A stretch of DNA of 35,018 nucleotides. Origin: a bacterium. GTDB lineage: Bacteria > Cyanobacteriota > Vampirovibrionia > Gastranaerophilales > Gastranaerophilaceae. Both the position numbers and the translations under genes were made by a program. Below, piece after piece: positions 17,170 through 25,302 of this stretch; positions within the stretch are counted from its first letter, which is position 1; every line of letters starts with the position of its first letter. The notes under the pieces were generated by a model, which was given only the letters and a program-made list of their open reading frames with translations, was not told where the DNA came from and did no database searches. The stretch lies in NCBI GenBank assembly GCA_017652265.1, contig JAGCBH010000005.1:1-35018 (forward strand), written 5' to 3'.

Positions 17170-19017
17170 TTACAGATCTTCGTCATCGTAAATAATTCTA
17201 GGAGTTATCATAACAAGCATTTCGCTTTTGGATCTGCTGCTTGATGTTGATCTGAATAAAGCACCTACGATAGGAAGATCGCCCAGGAACGGAATTTTGT
17301 CAACGTTCTTTTCGTCGTTTTCCATAATCATACCGCCAATAACAAGAGTTTCGCCGTCTTTAATTCTTATACTTTTTAACTCCAGGCTTCTTGTATTGGT
17401 TAATGTTGCCGTAGGATAAGTATTGGCGTGACCTTCTTCATCATATGTAGTTTCTGTCATTTGTTGCCCGATTACGGTGTATTCAGGTGTTACATCCATT
17501 GTTACGTACCCGTCAGGGCTTATGAACGGCGTTACGGAAATTTTAACACCGGCATCGTCTGCAATATTATATGTTCTTGTAACGAAATTGCCTGAGCCGC
17601 TTGCTGTCATTTCTGTCGTTACACTTTCAACATACGATGAAGTTATATCTATAGAAGATTCCTGTCCGTTTGTAACAAGAACTCTAGGGTTTGCAACCGT
17701 GCGAGCTTTAGCATTTGAAAGCAGATACGAAATGTTGTATTGTAATGTGAAGAAATTTGGTAATCCCGGCTTGTACCATACCAAAGGTACTTTAACATCA
17801 ACAGTTTGTTCTTCACCATCGGTATAATATTTTCTTGTACCTTTTTCCCAAGTGTAGTATTTTTTACCGAACACCCATATATTGTTGTTGTTTGTTATTG
17901 AACCGCCGCTTGTATTAAAGTTGAATGTCTTTGAATAGAAATTCCATGTGTTGGTTAAACTTTTTGAACCTGTTTCGCTTAATTCAATAACGGAAACTTC
18001 AAGGTATGCCTGAGGAGCTTTGCGGTCAAAATTCTTGATGAAATCACCTACCATGGCAACCTGTTCAGGAGAACCGCCTATCATATTGATTAAACCGTTT
18101 TGTTCCTGATATGAAATTGAGAAATTTTGCAGTTCCATAGAAGAAAATTCACCTGTTGAAAGGCTTGGTGTAACTTTGCAGGCAACTTCTCCGGCACCAA
18201 GTTCAAGTGATGAACCTGATGCACCACCTGTGATGTAACCGCCGTTAACGATTTTTATGCCGCTTGATACAGGAAGTAGATTTGAACCTATTGAACTGTC
18301 TTTTATTGTTGTAGGGAGCAGCATATTACAAATCATGTCAGCCATTTCTTTTGGCGTTGTATAGTTGACTTTGAATGTATTAAAGGCAGGTTTTTTATCA
18401 AATTTTTCCACAATTTTTTTTGCTATTGCAACATCGTTATCCGAACCGAATATCATTAATTCGTTAGTTACAGGATGAGTGCTGACAATATCTGTACCCG
18501 AAAGTCCAGGTTTTTGTAAACCAAATACGTTTTTATTTAAAAATTCTGCAACTGATGCCGCATCAATGTATTTGACAGGAACAAATGTTATTCCCTGTTT
18601 AACAAGTCCGATATCGGTTCCGACATTGGCAATGACCAGTGTATTGCCGTTCATTATGGTATATGACAATTTAGAAAGTTCCATAACCAGCTCAAAAGCG
18701 CTGTTTATCGGTTCGTCAACCAAATCCAGAGTTATTTTTGATGTAACAGGATCATAAAACAGTATGTTAAGACCGGCAATATCTGCGAACATTCTCAAAA
18801 CCTGTTCAACATCAGAATCTCTTAAACTCAAAGTAACTTTTTCATCTTTGTCTGTAAGAGAGATGTTTCCTCTGAGCAGTATTACATCATCCTTGCCTGC
18901 TGCAGCAAGTTTTGTGCCATCAATGTCGCTTGCAAAAACGCTTAACGGTGTATACATCGCTAAGGTTGCTGCTAAAAGCGTTCCCGATAACAGTTTTCTA
19001 AAAATTGATTTTTTCAT
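17170..19017 (-). CDS. pilQ: Secretin, outer-membrane pore of the pilus/type II system
   Basis: About 615 residues. A signal peptide (LLAATLAMYTPLSVFA then SD) leads into the periplasm. An STN/N0 domain follows at about 45-115 (VTLSLRDSDVEQVLRMFADI), then an N1-type KH fold (ITFVPVKYIDAASVAEFLNK), and the secretin core from about 330. The core ends with the classic gate/lip segment VDKIPFLGDLPIVGALFR and SEMLVMITPRII. Start: ATG at 19017 with GGGAG 5 bases upstream. A TTG at 19029 in frame is less likely because the GGGAG would then lie inside the gene. The core carries an Asn/Tyr/Gly-rich insert at about 360-410. Confidence 0.93.
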   Translation of the reverse strand: MKKSIFRKLLSGTLLAATLAMYTPLSVFASDIDGTKLAAAGKDDVILLRGNISLTDKDEKVTLSLRDSDVEQVLRMFADIAGLNILFYDPVTSKITLDLVDEPINSAFELVMELSKLSYTIMNGNTLVIANVGTDIGLVKQGITFVPVKYIDAASVAEFLNKNVFGLQKPGLSGTDIVSTHPVTNELMIFGSDNDVAIAKKIVEKFDKKPAFNTFKVNYTTPKEMADMICNMLLPTTIKDSSIGSNLLPVSSGIKIVNGGYITGGASGSSLELGAGEVACKVTPSLSTGEFSSMELQNFSISYQEQNGLINMIGGSPEQVAMVGDFIKNFDRKAPQAYLEVSVIELSETGSKSLTNTWNFYSKTFNFNTSGGSITNNNNIWVFGKKYYTWEKGTRKYYTDGEEQTVDVKVPLVWYKPGLPNFFTLQYNISYLLSNAKARTVANPRVLVTNGQESSIDITSSYVESVTTEMTASGSGNFVTRTYNIADDAGVKISVTPFISPDGYVTMDVTPEYTVIGQQMTETTYDEEGHANTYPTATLTNTRSLELKSIRIKDGETLVIGGMIMENDEKNVDKIPFLGDLPIVGALFRSTSSSRSKSEMLVMITPRIIYDDEDL

Positions 19018-19034
19018 TTCAGCTCCCAATTATA

Positions 19035-19577
19035 TTATTTTCTTCTACCTGCAAATTTATTTTCCAAATCCGGTGTCTGAGTTTTGTTTACGTCATACAG
19101 GTTTGTCTGTTCAATGACATCCCCCACCGAAGCTTTGAATACGTTCATTCCTAATTGAACGGTTATGCTATCTTTGTCAATATCTTTTACAATATATCCG
19201 TTTACTGTATCTCCGATGCGGGTTAAATAATCTACACCGGCAACATTTAATATTGCTGAAGATTTTGCTCTGTTGTTGTTATAAATAATTCCGCTGACAC
19301 GCGTTTTAATGACATCTAAGGCGTCATTATCAAGTCCCGGCATTTCAGGCGGCGGTTCAAGGTAAAAATTTGTATCTTCATCATAACCGCCAAATACAGG
19401 TTCAAAAGGATTGTTACGACCTATTTCGGTTACTACCATAGAAATTTGCCGTTTACCTTTTTGTGTAGCATTGATTTGTACTGAATCGTTAACTCCATAC
19501 GCCGCCAAAATTCCGCCCGAAAGCAGATATGACAACGCAAAAAGCATGATTACAGATAAAAATTTTTTCAGTTTCAT
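19035..19577 (-). CDS. PilP/GspC-like periplasmic pilus assembly protein
   Basis: A 180-residue protein with an N-terminal signal/anchor helix (FLSVIMLFALSYLLSGGILAA). The pattern GRNNPFEPVFGG is typical of the linker in PilP/GspC proteins. The C-terminal half is a small beta domain (VSGIIYNNNRAKSSAILN, RIGDTVNGYIVKDIDKDSITV) resembling the homology region that docks onto the secretin. First gene of the operon, directly before the secretin gene. In other bacteria pilM, pilN and pilO precede pilP, and they are absent here. Family call is by pattern and position. Confidence 0.75.
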   Translation of the reverse strand: MKLKKFLSVIMLFALSYLLSGGILAAYGVNDSVQINATQKGKRQISMVVTEIGRNNPFEPVFGGYDEDTNFYLEPPPEMPGLDNDALDVIKTRVSGIIYNNNRAKSSAILNVAGVDYLTRIGDTVNGYIVKDIDKDSITVQLGMNVFKASVGDVIEQTNLYDVNKTQTPDLENKFAGRRK

Positions 19578-19611
19578 ACTCTACTCTTCCAAAACTAACT
19601 TATATATAATC

Positions 19612-19639
19612 ATTGTACCATACGGCAGTTATATATCAA
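19612..19639 (-). promoter_or_regulatory. Probable sigma-70 promoter of the pilus operon
   Basis: On the minus strand TTGATA (19634-19639) and TACAAT (19612-19617) are 16 bases apart, each 5 of 6 to consensus. They lie 34 bases before the ATG of the PilP-like gene, in the gap to the uridine-kinase-like gene (ends 19693). Confidence 0.6.
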
Positions 19640-19692
19640 CTTTGTAAACAAAATATCGGTTATTAGGTGTAGAAAAATTTGAAAAATACATC

Positions 19693-20607
19693 TTATTGAA
19701 AATTATTTGTTACGGTATAAAGATATTCCAAAATTTGTGAGAAATATTTTAGGTCAGAATTGCCGTTCAGAACAAAATCGGACAAACTTCTGTTATTTTT
19801 TACATAATTTCCGCCTGAAGTTTCCAGATAATTCCATTGTTGAAGTGCGTTTTCAGGGGTTTGGTTTCTTTCTTCACAGGCTCTTATCATAAATCTTTTT
19901 TTGCGAATTTCCTTATCTGCTTCAACATAAAGTTTTATATCAAACACATCTCTTACTTCATCAAACATTGTTGCAATACCTTCAACGATAATTATTTTCT
20001 TTGATTCAACAGGCAGAGATTTAGGTATTGAAATACCTGTTCCGTTCGGCATATAGGAAGGTGCTTTTATATCAATGCCTTCGGACAAATCAATTAAATC
20101 CTGTCTTAAAATATTAAGCTGAAAACTTGAAGGTGCATCTATGTCGTATCCGCTCTCAATTAATTTATCAAAACTCCCGTGTTTTTCAATAAGTTCGGAA
20201 ATATCGTTAAAATAATTATCCGTACTTAAAATAGAAACGGGCATAGCAAACTCGCTTATGACCGTTTTTATTGTTTTGCAGATTGTTGATTTTCCTGACG
20301 CAGATTCCCCCGTAATACCGATTAAGAAATGTTTTTTGGGGTTTGTTATTAAACGTCTTGAAAAATTGTTTGCAAACTGAGGATTCATATCAATAAACAT
20401 AGGTGCAGACTGCTTTTTATCAAAAGCCATCAATTGTTTAAATTTTGCGTGCAAATAGAATGCCAAAAACTCGCGTCCTGAGCGTGAGTTAAAATCCGGC
20501 TTCAAAAACTTGTCTTCCGAATTGTACTCTTTATCAAGTAATGACTGCATTATATTGTCGCTATCCATAATTTTGCCTGTATAAAGATGTGTACCATAAT
20601 AACACAT
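19693..20607 (-). CDS. Uridine kinase-like P-loop protein
   Basis: A 304-residue cytoplasmic protein with Walker A GITGESASGKST at about 97-108 and a uridine kinase/phosphoribulokinase-type core: LSTDNYFNDISELIEKHG, DIDAPSSFQLNILRQDL, KKIIIVEGIATM, and the lid RKKRFMIRACEERN. This group phosphorylates uridine/cytidine or related substrates. The N-terminal 90 residues are an extra helical region not found in plain Udk. The start is uncertain: the ATG at 20607 adds 13 residues of poor quality, while the ATG at 20568 (MDSDNIMQ) may be the true start; neither has a good ribosome site. Substrate not certain. Confidence 0.8.
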   Translation of the reverse strand: MCYYGTHLYTGKIMDSDNIMQSLLDKEYNSEDKFLKPDFNSRSGREFLAFYLHAKFKQLMAFDKKQSAPMFIDMNPQFANNFSRRLITNPKKHFLIGITGESASGKSTICKTIKTVISEFAMPVSILSTDNYFNDISELIEKHGSFDKLIESGYDIDAPSSFQLNILRQDLIDLSEGIDIKAPSYMPNGTGISIPKSLPVESKKIIIVEGIATMFDEVRDVFDIKLYVEADKEIRKKRFMIRACEERNQTPENALQQWNYLETSGGNYVKNNRSLSDFVLNGNSDLKYFSQILEYLYTVTNNFQ

Positions 20608-20751
20608 AAAAATTTTTTAGCACTAAGTTTTTAAAAAATATAATACTTTTTTACAATAAACAAAAGTAATATTTTTTTTTAATTTTAAACTCCAAAAATG
20701 ACGAATGGAAACAGGCGATAAAAAGTTTTATTTTTCATTTAAGAGGTAAAA

Positions 20752-21681
20752 ATGAAGAAAAATTTTTTAATGATCTTAATGTTAGTTTTTTGTCTGACTC
20801 CTGTCTGTTTTGCATCTGGTAATACACAGGCATTGGGGAAAATTGAAAACTCCCTTTTTGGTTTTGAGTACTCAAATGATGCAGACAGTCAAAGAGTTGC
20901 ACGCATAGAAAAGGAAATTTACGGAGCGGAAAATTCGGGGGATGTTAACAAACGTCTGGCAAAGCTTAACAAAGATTTTGGTACGGAATTTTTAGGGCAG
21001 GAAATTGCACCGTGCGAAGATACTTTTGAACTTGATGAATATGAAGCTGAAACACTTTCTGCTCAGGATCCAAATATTGATTATCCTGTTATAAACGAAC
21101 TTGAACAAAGTGTATTTAACGAACAATACAAAAATATGGTTGTAAAAGATCGTCTGGCGCAGCTTGAAAATAAAGTTTTTTCAAAAAGCTACCCGTCAGA
21201 TGATCTTTCTGCTCGTGTTGACAGGTTAAGAGATAAAGTTCGGCCACGCGCGCTTGAGCAAGCACAAACTACGAATAATGATTTTTATACTGCGGGATAT
21301 TATCCCGATATGCCTGATTATGACGGGCTTACGATAGGGGGCAACGGATATAACGGTTTTTATAATGATACTTATTCGCAAAATTCCTATTCACCGCCGC
21401 GAATTGGCAGGAAAGTTAATCTGACAACGGTTGAAAATTCTTTGTATCACAGCAATTACAAAAACGATACAACTCAAAATCGTCTTTCAAGGGTAGAGCA
21501 AAGTATGTTTGGGCAGACTTTTGATGACGATGATGAATCTACAAGGATGGAAAGAATTTCCGGGGCATACAGAGCGCAAAAAAGTGCATCAAAATATGAT
21601 TCCAATAAATTTGCTCAAAATATGGCAACGGCAATGCAAATAGGCACAATGATATTAATGATTTTAGCCTGCATACTGTAA
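20752..21681 (+). CDS. Secreted protein with three pairs of 21-residue repeats and a C-terminal membrane helix
   Basis: A 309-residue protein. A signal peptide (FLMILMLVFCLTPVCFA) is followed by three repeat blocks, each with two copies exactly 21 residues apart, starting at 31 and 52, 117 and 138, 227 and 248. Copies follow the pattern [ILV]E-x2-[LIVM][FY]-x4-[YF] and end RL-x-[RQK][LIV]E. A degenerate third copy appears near 72, 159 and 269. Between blocks 2 and 3 lies a Tyr/Asn/Gly-rich linker (about 175-220). It ends in a hydrophobic helix (IGTMILMILACIL), so it may be membrane-anchored at its C-terminus. GAGG lies 6 bases before the ATG. Its stop abuts the stop of the convergent membrane gene with no terminator between. 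Function unknown. Confidence 0.8.
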   Translation: MKKNFLMILMLVFCLTPVCFASGNTQALGKIENSLFGFEYSNDADSQRVARIEKEIYGAENSGDVNKRLAKLNKDFGTEFLGQEIAPCEDTFELDEYEAETLSAQDPNIDYPVINELEQSVFNEQYKNMVVKDRLAQLENKVFSKSYPSDDLSARVDRLRDKVRPRALEQAQTTNNDFYTAGYYPDMPDYDGLTIGGNGYNGFYNDTYSQNSYSPPRIGRKVNLTTVENSLYHSNYKNDTTQNRLSRVEQSMFGQTFDDDDESTRMERISGAYRAQKSASKYDSNKFAQNMATAMQIGTMILMILACIL

Positions 21682-23832
21682 TTATTTCATACTCAGAACA
21701 CGCATAACTTCATTTTCAATTGCCGCAGATTTTGCAAGAGCCTGTTCTGCTGCAGAATAATCAGGAGCGTTTAGCTTAACACCTTCCGATGACGGAACGT
21801 ATGAGTGTTCAGGCTGAATTTTAACACCTTCGGATGACGGTATATAAGTTCGTTTTGGTTCATTATTAACAGTTTGAGCAGGGACTTCTGTCTGAGGCGC
21901 CGGTTGTGTTTGCGGAATAATTACCGGTTGTTCCTGAGGTACATATACCTGTTGCCCTTGAGGTTGAACATTCTGCTGATTTATGTATGGCTGAAGTAAG
22001 CCATTGGCCTCTGCGTTTTGATTATTTGCCATTTGTTGTTCGTAATCAATTCCTGCCTGTTGTCTTGCTGCCGCATCCTGTTTAAGTGCATCCAGCTGAG
22101 CCTGCATTTCAAGTTCTTTTTGTGCTGCTTCTGCTTCTGCGGCTTCTTTTTCTTCATCAAGTAATGAATGTTTAGGCTTACCGAAGATTGCATTTGAAAT
22201 CTTTGTGGTTGTTTTTGTTACAAGCGGCATTAATACCATCATACCTAAAAGACCTCTGACTACGAAACTTAAAGGACCGCCTTTAAACCGGTGACCAAAT
22301 TTTCTTGCCATATTTAAGTTAAGAGATTTTTTGGATATATAAGGAGCAAATCGTTCATTACCAATATTCAGGAAGCCGCCTATTTTCTGGAATATACGTG
22401 TAAAGAATCCGTTGGTTTCTTTGAAACGCATCTTTTCAATTATGTCACGTGCGGTTTTCCATTCTTTGAGTGTTTTAAATTCACCGTTAGCGTTTCTTAC
22501 GCCAAATTCTTTTATTGCTTCTCGGTATGCTTTAACTTCTTCTTTTGTCATACCGGCATATTTCATACCTGCCGCATGGAAAATAAGATAAACTGATACA
22601 GGTGCAGCGAAGATGTATGAAATAAGTTCGTTGTTACGTTCAATGAATGTTTTGATTTTGTCAGGAACATTTTCACCTTTGGTTAGTGCTGCTGTGATAG
22701 CTTGAGCGACAAAGGTTGCCTGCATTAAGGCTACCATTTTACCGCCTGCAAATCTGTTCGTTGCACCTTCCATAAACCAAGCTCCGCCTTTTGAAAGCAT
22801 ACGGCCAAGTTTGGATTTTGCTGCGCCTTCGTTTAAAACAAGTCTGTATTTGTTGTATATTTCCTGAGTTGTAACTTTACGTTTAAAGATTTTCCTTATC
22901 GGGCCAAGGATACTTTTTCTTGTTTCCTGAACGATACATTTTTCATCTGCTATGACAGCATGTTTGCCAAAAATTCCTTTTCCTTCACCGCATTCTTGAA
23001 CAAAACAATAGCCTTTCTTTTTGTCAATTCTGCCAAGAGCGTTCATAATTTCTCTTGCATTATCATCCATGTTTTGAGTCAATTTGTTAAAATGAGCAAA
23101 ATCATTGAATCCAAGAGCTTTTGCTTTTGCATCAAGCAGAGCTTCTGAGGTGTTTACGCCGAAATGTTTAAGTTCCAGATCTTTAAGATATTCTGCTCTG
23201 TTTTTGCGAGGAATAGATTTTAAATCTTGTTTTACCTGTTTTATCTGTTCTTTTGTAAAGCCGTATCTTTCAAGTCTTTCAGGGACTTCGGAAACGTTCA
23301 TGAAACCTGATAATAACTGTTCAACATCTATTGAATGTTTACCAAGCAAGCCTCTGCTTTCAATGTTAGGCATTTTCCATTCAGGGATTGCCGGGTTATC
23401 TCTTATTGAACTTAAAACAGGGTTTTTATCAACGATATTTTTTATAAATCCTTTTGTTGCGACACGTGCATTATGCAATGCTGTTCCGACTTTTGTATTG
23501 CGGAACCAGCTGTTTCTGTAACCTTCAGTGATGTTGTCGCCGATTTTGCCAAGTTTTGCAAAAGGAGTTTGTTCGTACTCTTTGCTCATTAACTTATTGT
23601 TAAAGTAGTCTGTTCCTTTGCAAATACCAAACCATGCTGCTGCTGTTGCAGGTACGGTCATCCAGCTTGTTTCAACGTTTTCGGCACGTTGCGCGACGTA
23701 GGTATCCTGTGCACCTTCCATAGCTTGTTGTGCAAGTTGTGGCTGCCCACCTGAATATTCAGGTCTTTGTGCACTAAATTGGGTACTTCTTACATTGTTA
23801 TTATAATAATTAACCGTATTGTTACCAGACAT
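21682..23832 (-). CDS. Large hypothetical membrane protein with Gln/Pro-rich C-terminal tail
   Basis: A 716-residue protein without a signal peptide. The Asn-rich N-terminus (MSGNNTVNYYNNN) carries a TQFSA motif at 17-21. The middle is basic and helical with hydrophobic segments near 360-380 (MVALMQATFVAQAITAAL), 395-420 (YIFAAPVSVYLIFHAAG) and 525-550. A coiled-coil Glu/Ala region (EEKEAAEAEAAQKELEMQ) is followed by a Gln/Asn/Pro-rich tail with a duplicated nonamer Y[IV]PSSEGVK. Start: ATG at 23832, preceded by AGGTGA; a GTG two codons upstream is part of that site. It shares a mirror-image promoter motif with the small gene at 24018. I do not recognise the family. Confidence 0.8.
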   Translation of the reverse strand: MSGNNTVNYYNNNVRSTQFSAQRPEYSGGQPQLAQQAMEGAQDTYVAQRAENVETSWMTVPATAAAWFGICKGTDYFNNKLMSKEYEQTPFAKLGKIGDNITEGYRNSWFRNTKVGTALHNARVATKGFIKNIVDKNPVLSSIRDNPAIPEWKMPNIESRGLLGKHSIDVEQLLSGFMNVSEVPERLERYGFTKEQIKQVKQDLKSIPRKNRAEYLKDLELKHFGVNTSEALLDAKAKALGFNDFAHFNKLTQNMDDNAREIMNALGRIDKKKGYCFVQECGEGKGIFGKHAVIADEKCIVQETRKSILGPIRKIFKRKVTTQEIYNKYRLVLNEGAAKSKLGRMLSKGGAWFMEGATNRFAGGKMVALMQATFVAQAITAALTKGENVPDKIKTFIERNNELISYIFAAPVSVYLIFHAAGMKYAGMTKEEVKAYREAIKEFGVRNANGEFKTLKEWKTARDIIEKMRFKETNGFFTRIFQKIGGFLNIGNERFAPYISKKSLNLNMARKFGHRFKGGPLSFVVRGLLGMMVLMPLVTKTTTKISNAIFGKPKHSLLDEEKEAAEAEAAQKELEMQAQLDALKQDAAARQQAGIDYEQQMANNQNAEANGLLQPYINQQNVQPQGQQVYVPQEQPVIIPQTQPAPQTEVPAQTVNNEPKRTYIPSSEGVKIQPEHSYVPSSEGVKLNAPDYSAAEQALAKSAAIENEVMRVLSMK

Positions 23833-23856
23833 TTTCACCTACAAATAATAAATACC

Positions 23857-23986
23857 TACTTATATATAAAGTATTATTTTTTGAAAAAATTGCCAACCAT
23901 GGTGCTTTTTTTTGCCAAATATTAAGATATGTAACAAAATAATCAAAACCTGAAATTCGGATTTTCAAAAATACTTTATATAAGTA
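23857..23986. promoter_or_regulatory. Divergent promoter region with a long inverted repeat
   Basis: The motif TACTTATATATAAAGTATT followed by a T-run and TTGAAAA (23857-23887) is repeated in inverted orientation at 23962-23986, with a 2- and a 4-base deletion. Each copy sits 24-31 bases before a start codon (23832 minus, 24018 plus) and reads in the same sense relative to its gene, ending in CTTTATATAAGTA. The pair probably marks two similar promoters or two sites for one regulator. Confidence 0.6.
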
Positions 23987-24017
23987 CGAGAGAGATAAAA
24001 CGAGAGAGAGATTTAAG

Positions 24018-24191
24018 ATGGCTATTAAGAATTTAAATAACATCGACAACAAACTCAAAGAGAAATACAAAGAAGAAGTTACGGCACCGGCTCCTGTTGC
24101 GGCTCAGCCATTTGTTGACAGGTCGGAAGTCTTGTTTGCCCAGATGAACTTTATCGCAATGGCGAACAAACAAAGATTAAATCTTCTTTAA
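24018..24191 (+). CDS. Small hypothetical protein, divergent partner of the large membrane protein
   Basis: A 57-residue protein (begins MAIKNLNNIDNKL, ends ANKQRLNLL). It has a Lys-rich helix, an Ala/Pro hinge (VTAPAPVAAQP) and a second amphipathic helix. GAGAGAG lies about 8 bases before the ATG. A textbook terminator with a GAAA tetraloop follows about 70 bases after the stop. The promoter motif is shared with the divergent 716-residue gene, suggesting co-expression and perhaps a joint role. No family recognised. Confidence 0.6.
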   Translation: MAIKNLNNIDNKLKEKYKEEVTAPAPVAAQPFVDRSEVLFAQMNFIAMANKQRLNLL

Positions 24192-24263
24192 AACAAGAAT
24201 TTTTCATTTAACTAACCTTATATTTATTTTTCCCAATTAAATTATTTTCCCCTACAATTTGTG

Positions 24264-24288
24264 CCTGACGAAAGTCAGGTTTTTTTTT
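24264..24288 (+). terminator. Intrinsic terminator with GAAA tetraloop
   Basis: CCTGAC-GAAA-GTCAGG followed by nine T. It ends the transcript of the 57-residue gene. Confidence 0.9.
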
Positions 24289-24455
24289 GTCGCTGAGCAG
24301 AGCCACGTAGCGAATGAAGTGAGCGGAGAGTTGAGTGCGTTACAACGGAAACGTGGAGTTTTCGTTGAGAGCACGAACGGTGGCGTTTAATGCGAGGCGG
24401 GAGCAAGCGAGCAGAGCCACGTGCAGTTCATCGCAAGCATGTGATTTTGCCGGCT
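24289..24455. other. GC-richer structured intergenic element
   Basis: Noncoding and clearly richer in G and C than the flanks. It contains a 14-base direct repeat GAGCAGAGCCACGT (24295-24308 and 24409-24422) and a hairpin AACGGAAAC / GTTTTCGTT with one G-T pair. The segment TTGAGTGCGTTAC resembles TTGAGTGCGCTAC in the tRNA-Val-derived repeats near 28.6 kb. No reading frame with a ribosome site is visible. It could be a small RNA, a remnant, or a dispersed intergenic repeat. Confidence 0.45.
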
Positions 24456-24471
24456 TGGATAAAATTATCCA
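24456..24471. promoter_or_regulatory. Operator-like palindrome upstream of ferritin
   Basis: TGGATAA-AA-TTATCCA, a perfect 7-2-7 inverted repeat ending 8 bases before the probable ferritin -35. Its form recalls Fur/PerR-family boxes (AT-rich 7-bp arms), but the spacing is 2 rather than 1. Iron or peroxide control is inferred. Confidence 0.5.
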
Positions 24472-24479
24472 TTAGTCGC

Positions 24480-24508
24480 TTGCGTGAGTTTTTTATTAGT
24501 AATAAAAT
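24480..24508 (+). promoter_or_regulatory. Probable ferritin promoter
   Basis: TTGCGT (24480-24485) and TAAAAT (24503-24508) at 17-base spacing, 23 bases before the ferritin ATG. The -10 is 5 of 6 to consensus, the -35 is weak. Confidence 0.5.
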
Positions 24509-24530
24509 TGCTTAAAAAGGAGAGATAATC

Positions 24531-25040
24531 ATGATTGATAAAAAGATGGAACAAGCGTTTAATGAACAAATTAATGCGGAATTTTTCTCGGAATACTTAT
24601 ATCTGTCAATGAAAGCGTATTTTGCGGATTTGAATTTACCGGGATTTGTAAACTGGCTTTCTGTGCAGGTTCAGGAAGAACACGCTCATGGAATGGGTAT
24701 GTTTGATTACTTAATCCAAAGGGGCGGAACGGTTAAATTGTCGGAAATTGCAAAACCTGATAGCTGTTGGGCAAGTCCTGTTGAATGTTTCAGAAAAATA
24801 TCTGAGCATGAACAACTTGTTACATCTTTGATTAACAAAAGAATGGATGTAGCGGAAGAGGTCAAAGACAGAGCCGCAATGCATTTTCTTGATTGGTATT
24901 TAAAAGAACAGGTTGAAGAAGAAGACAGTGTTTGCAACGTTTTAAGAACTTTAGAGCTTATTGGTGATGATAAGCATGCACTTTTGATGTTAGACAGAGA
25001 ACTTGCAACAAGAACATTTACACAACCTGTAATAGGATAG
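24531..25040 (+). CDS. ftnA: Non-haem bacterial ferritin
   Basis: A 169-residue four-helix-bundle protein storing iron in a 24-subunit shell. Ferroxidase ligands are in place as in E. coli FtnA: E17, E50, H53, E94, E126, Q127 and E129/E130 (NAEFFSEYLYLSMKAYF; EEHAHGMGMF; KEQVEEE). Tyr24 is present. It lacks bacterioferritin's haem-binding methionine pattern. AGGAG lies 6-10 bases before the ATG. The small gene at 25053 follows by 12 bases. The palindrome upstream suggests iron or peroxide control. Confidence 0.96.
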   Translation: MIDKKMEQAFNEQINAEFFSEYLYLSMKAYFADLNLPGFVNWLSVQVQEEHAHGMGMFDYLIQRGGTVKLSEIAKPDSCWASPVECFRKISEHEQLVTSLINKRMDVAEEVKDRAAMHFLDWYLKEQVEEEDSVCNVLRTLELIGDDKHALLMLDRELATRTFTQPVIG

Positions 25041-25052
25041 GAGAATAGTAAA

Positions 25053-25256
25053 ATGTATCACGTTTATACTGAAAGAAATCACTCTGAATTTTCACGTTCA
25101 CTCGTAATTGAAACACCTGATTATGATTTGGCTATGGAAAAAGCTGAAAAAGCAATTTCAGGCAAACCTGATTTGAGCTATATTGTTGAGCAGACAGACG
25201 GTTCCGTAAACAGTTATGGTGAACTTATCGCAACGGTTGTTGCCGAAAGTGATTAA
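25053..25256 (+). CDS. Small hypothetical protein in the ferritin operon
   Basis: A 67-residue soluble protein (begins MYHVYTERNHSEF) with a predicted beta-alpha-beta arrangement: YHVYTE, AMEKAEKAI, DLSYIVEQTDG, YGELIATVVAE. AGGAG lies 8 bases before the ATG. It lies 12 bases after ferritin and a strong terminator follows, so the two form a complete transcript. No metal motif (a single His pair only). Family not recognised; an accessory role in iron storage is only a guess from position. Confidence 0.75.
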   Translation: MYHVYTERNHSEFSRSLVIETPDYDLAMEKAEKAISGKPDLSYIVEQTDGSVNSYGELIATVVAESD

Positions 25257-25270
25257 TAATTAACTTATAG

Positions 25271-25298
25271 AAAATGCCCCATATTTATGGGGCATTTT
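25271..25298. terminator. Bidirectional terminator after the ferritin operon
   Basis: AAAATGCCCCAT-ATTT-ATGGGGCATTTT, a perfect 12-bp stem with A/T flanks. Converging transcripts are the ferritin operon (plus) and the 430-residue gene (minus, ends 25303). Confidence 0.9.
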
Positions 25299-25302
25299 CC
25301 TT

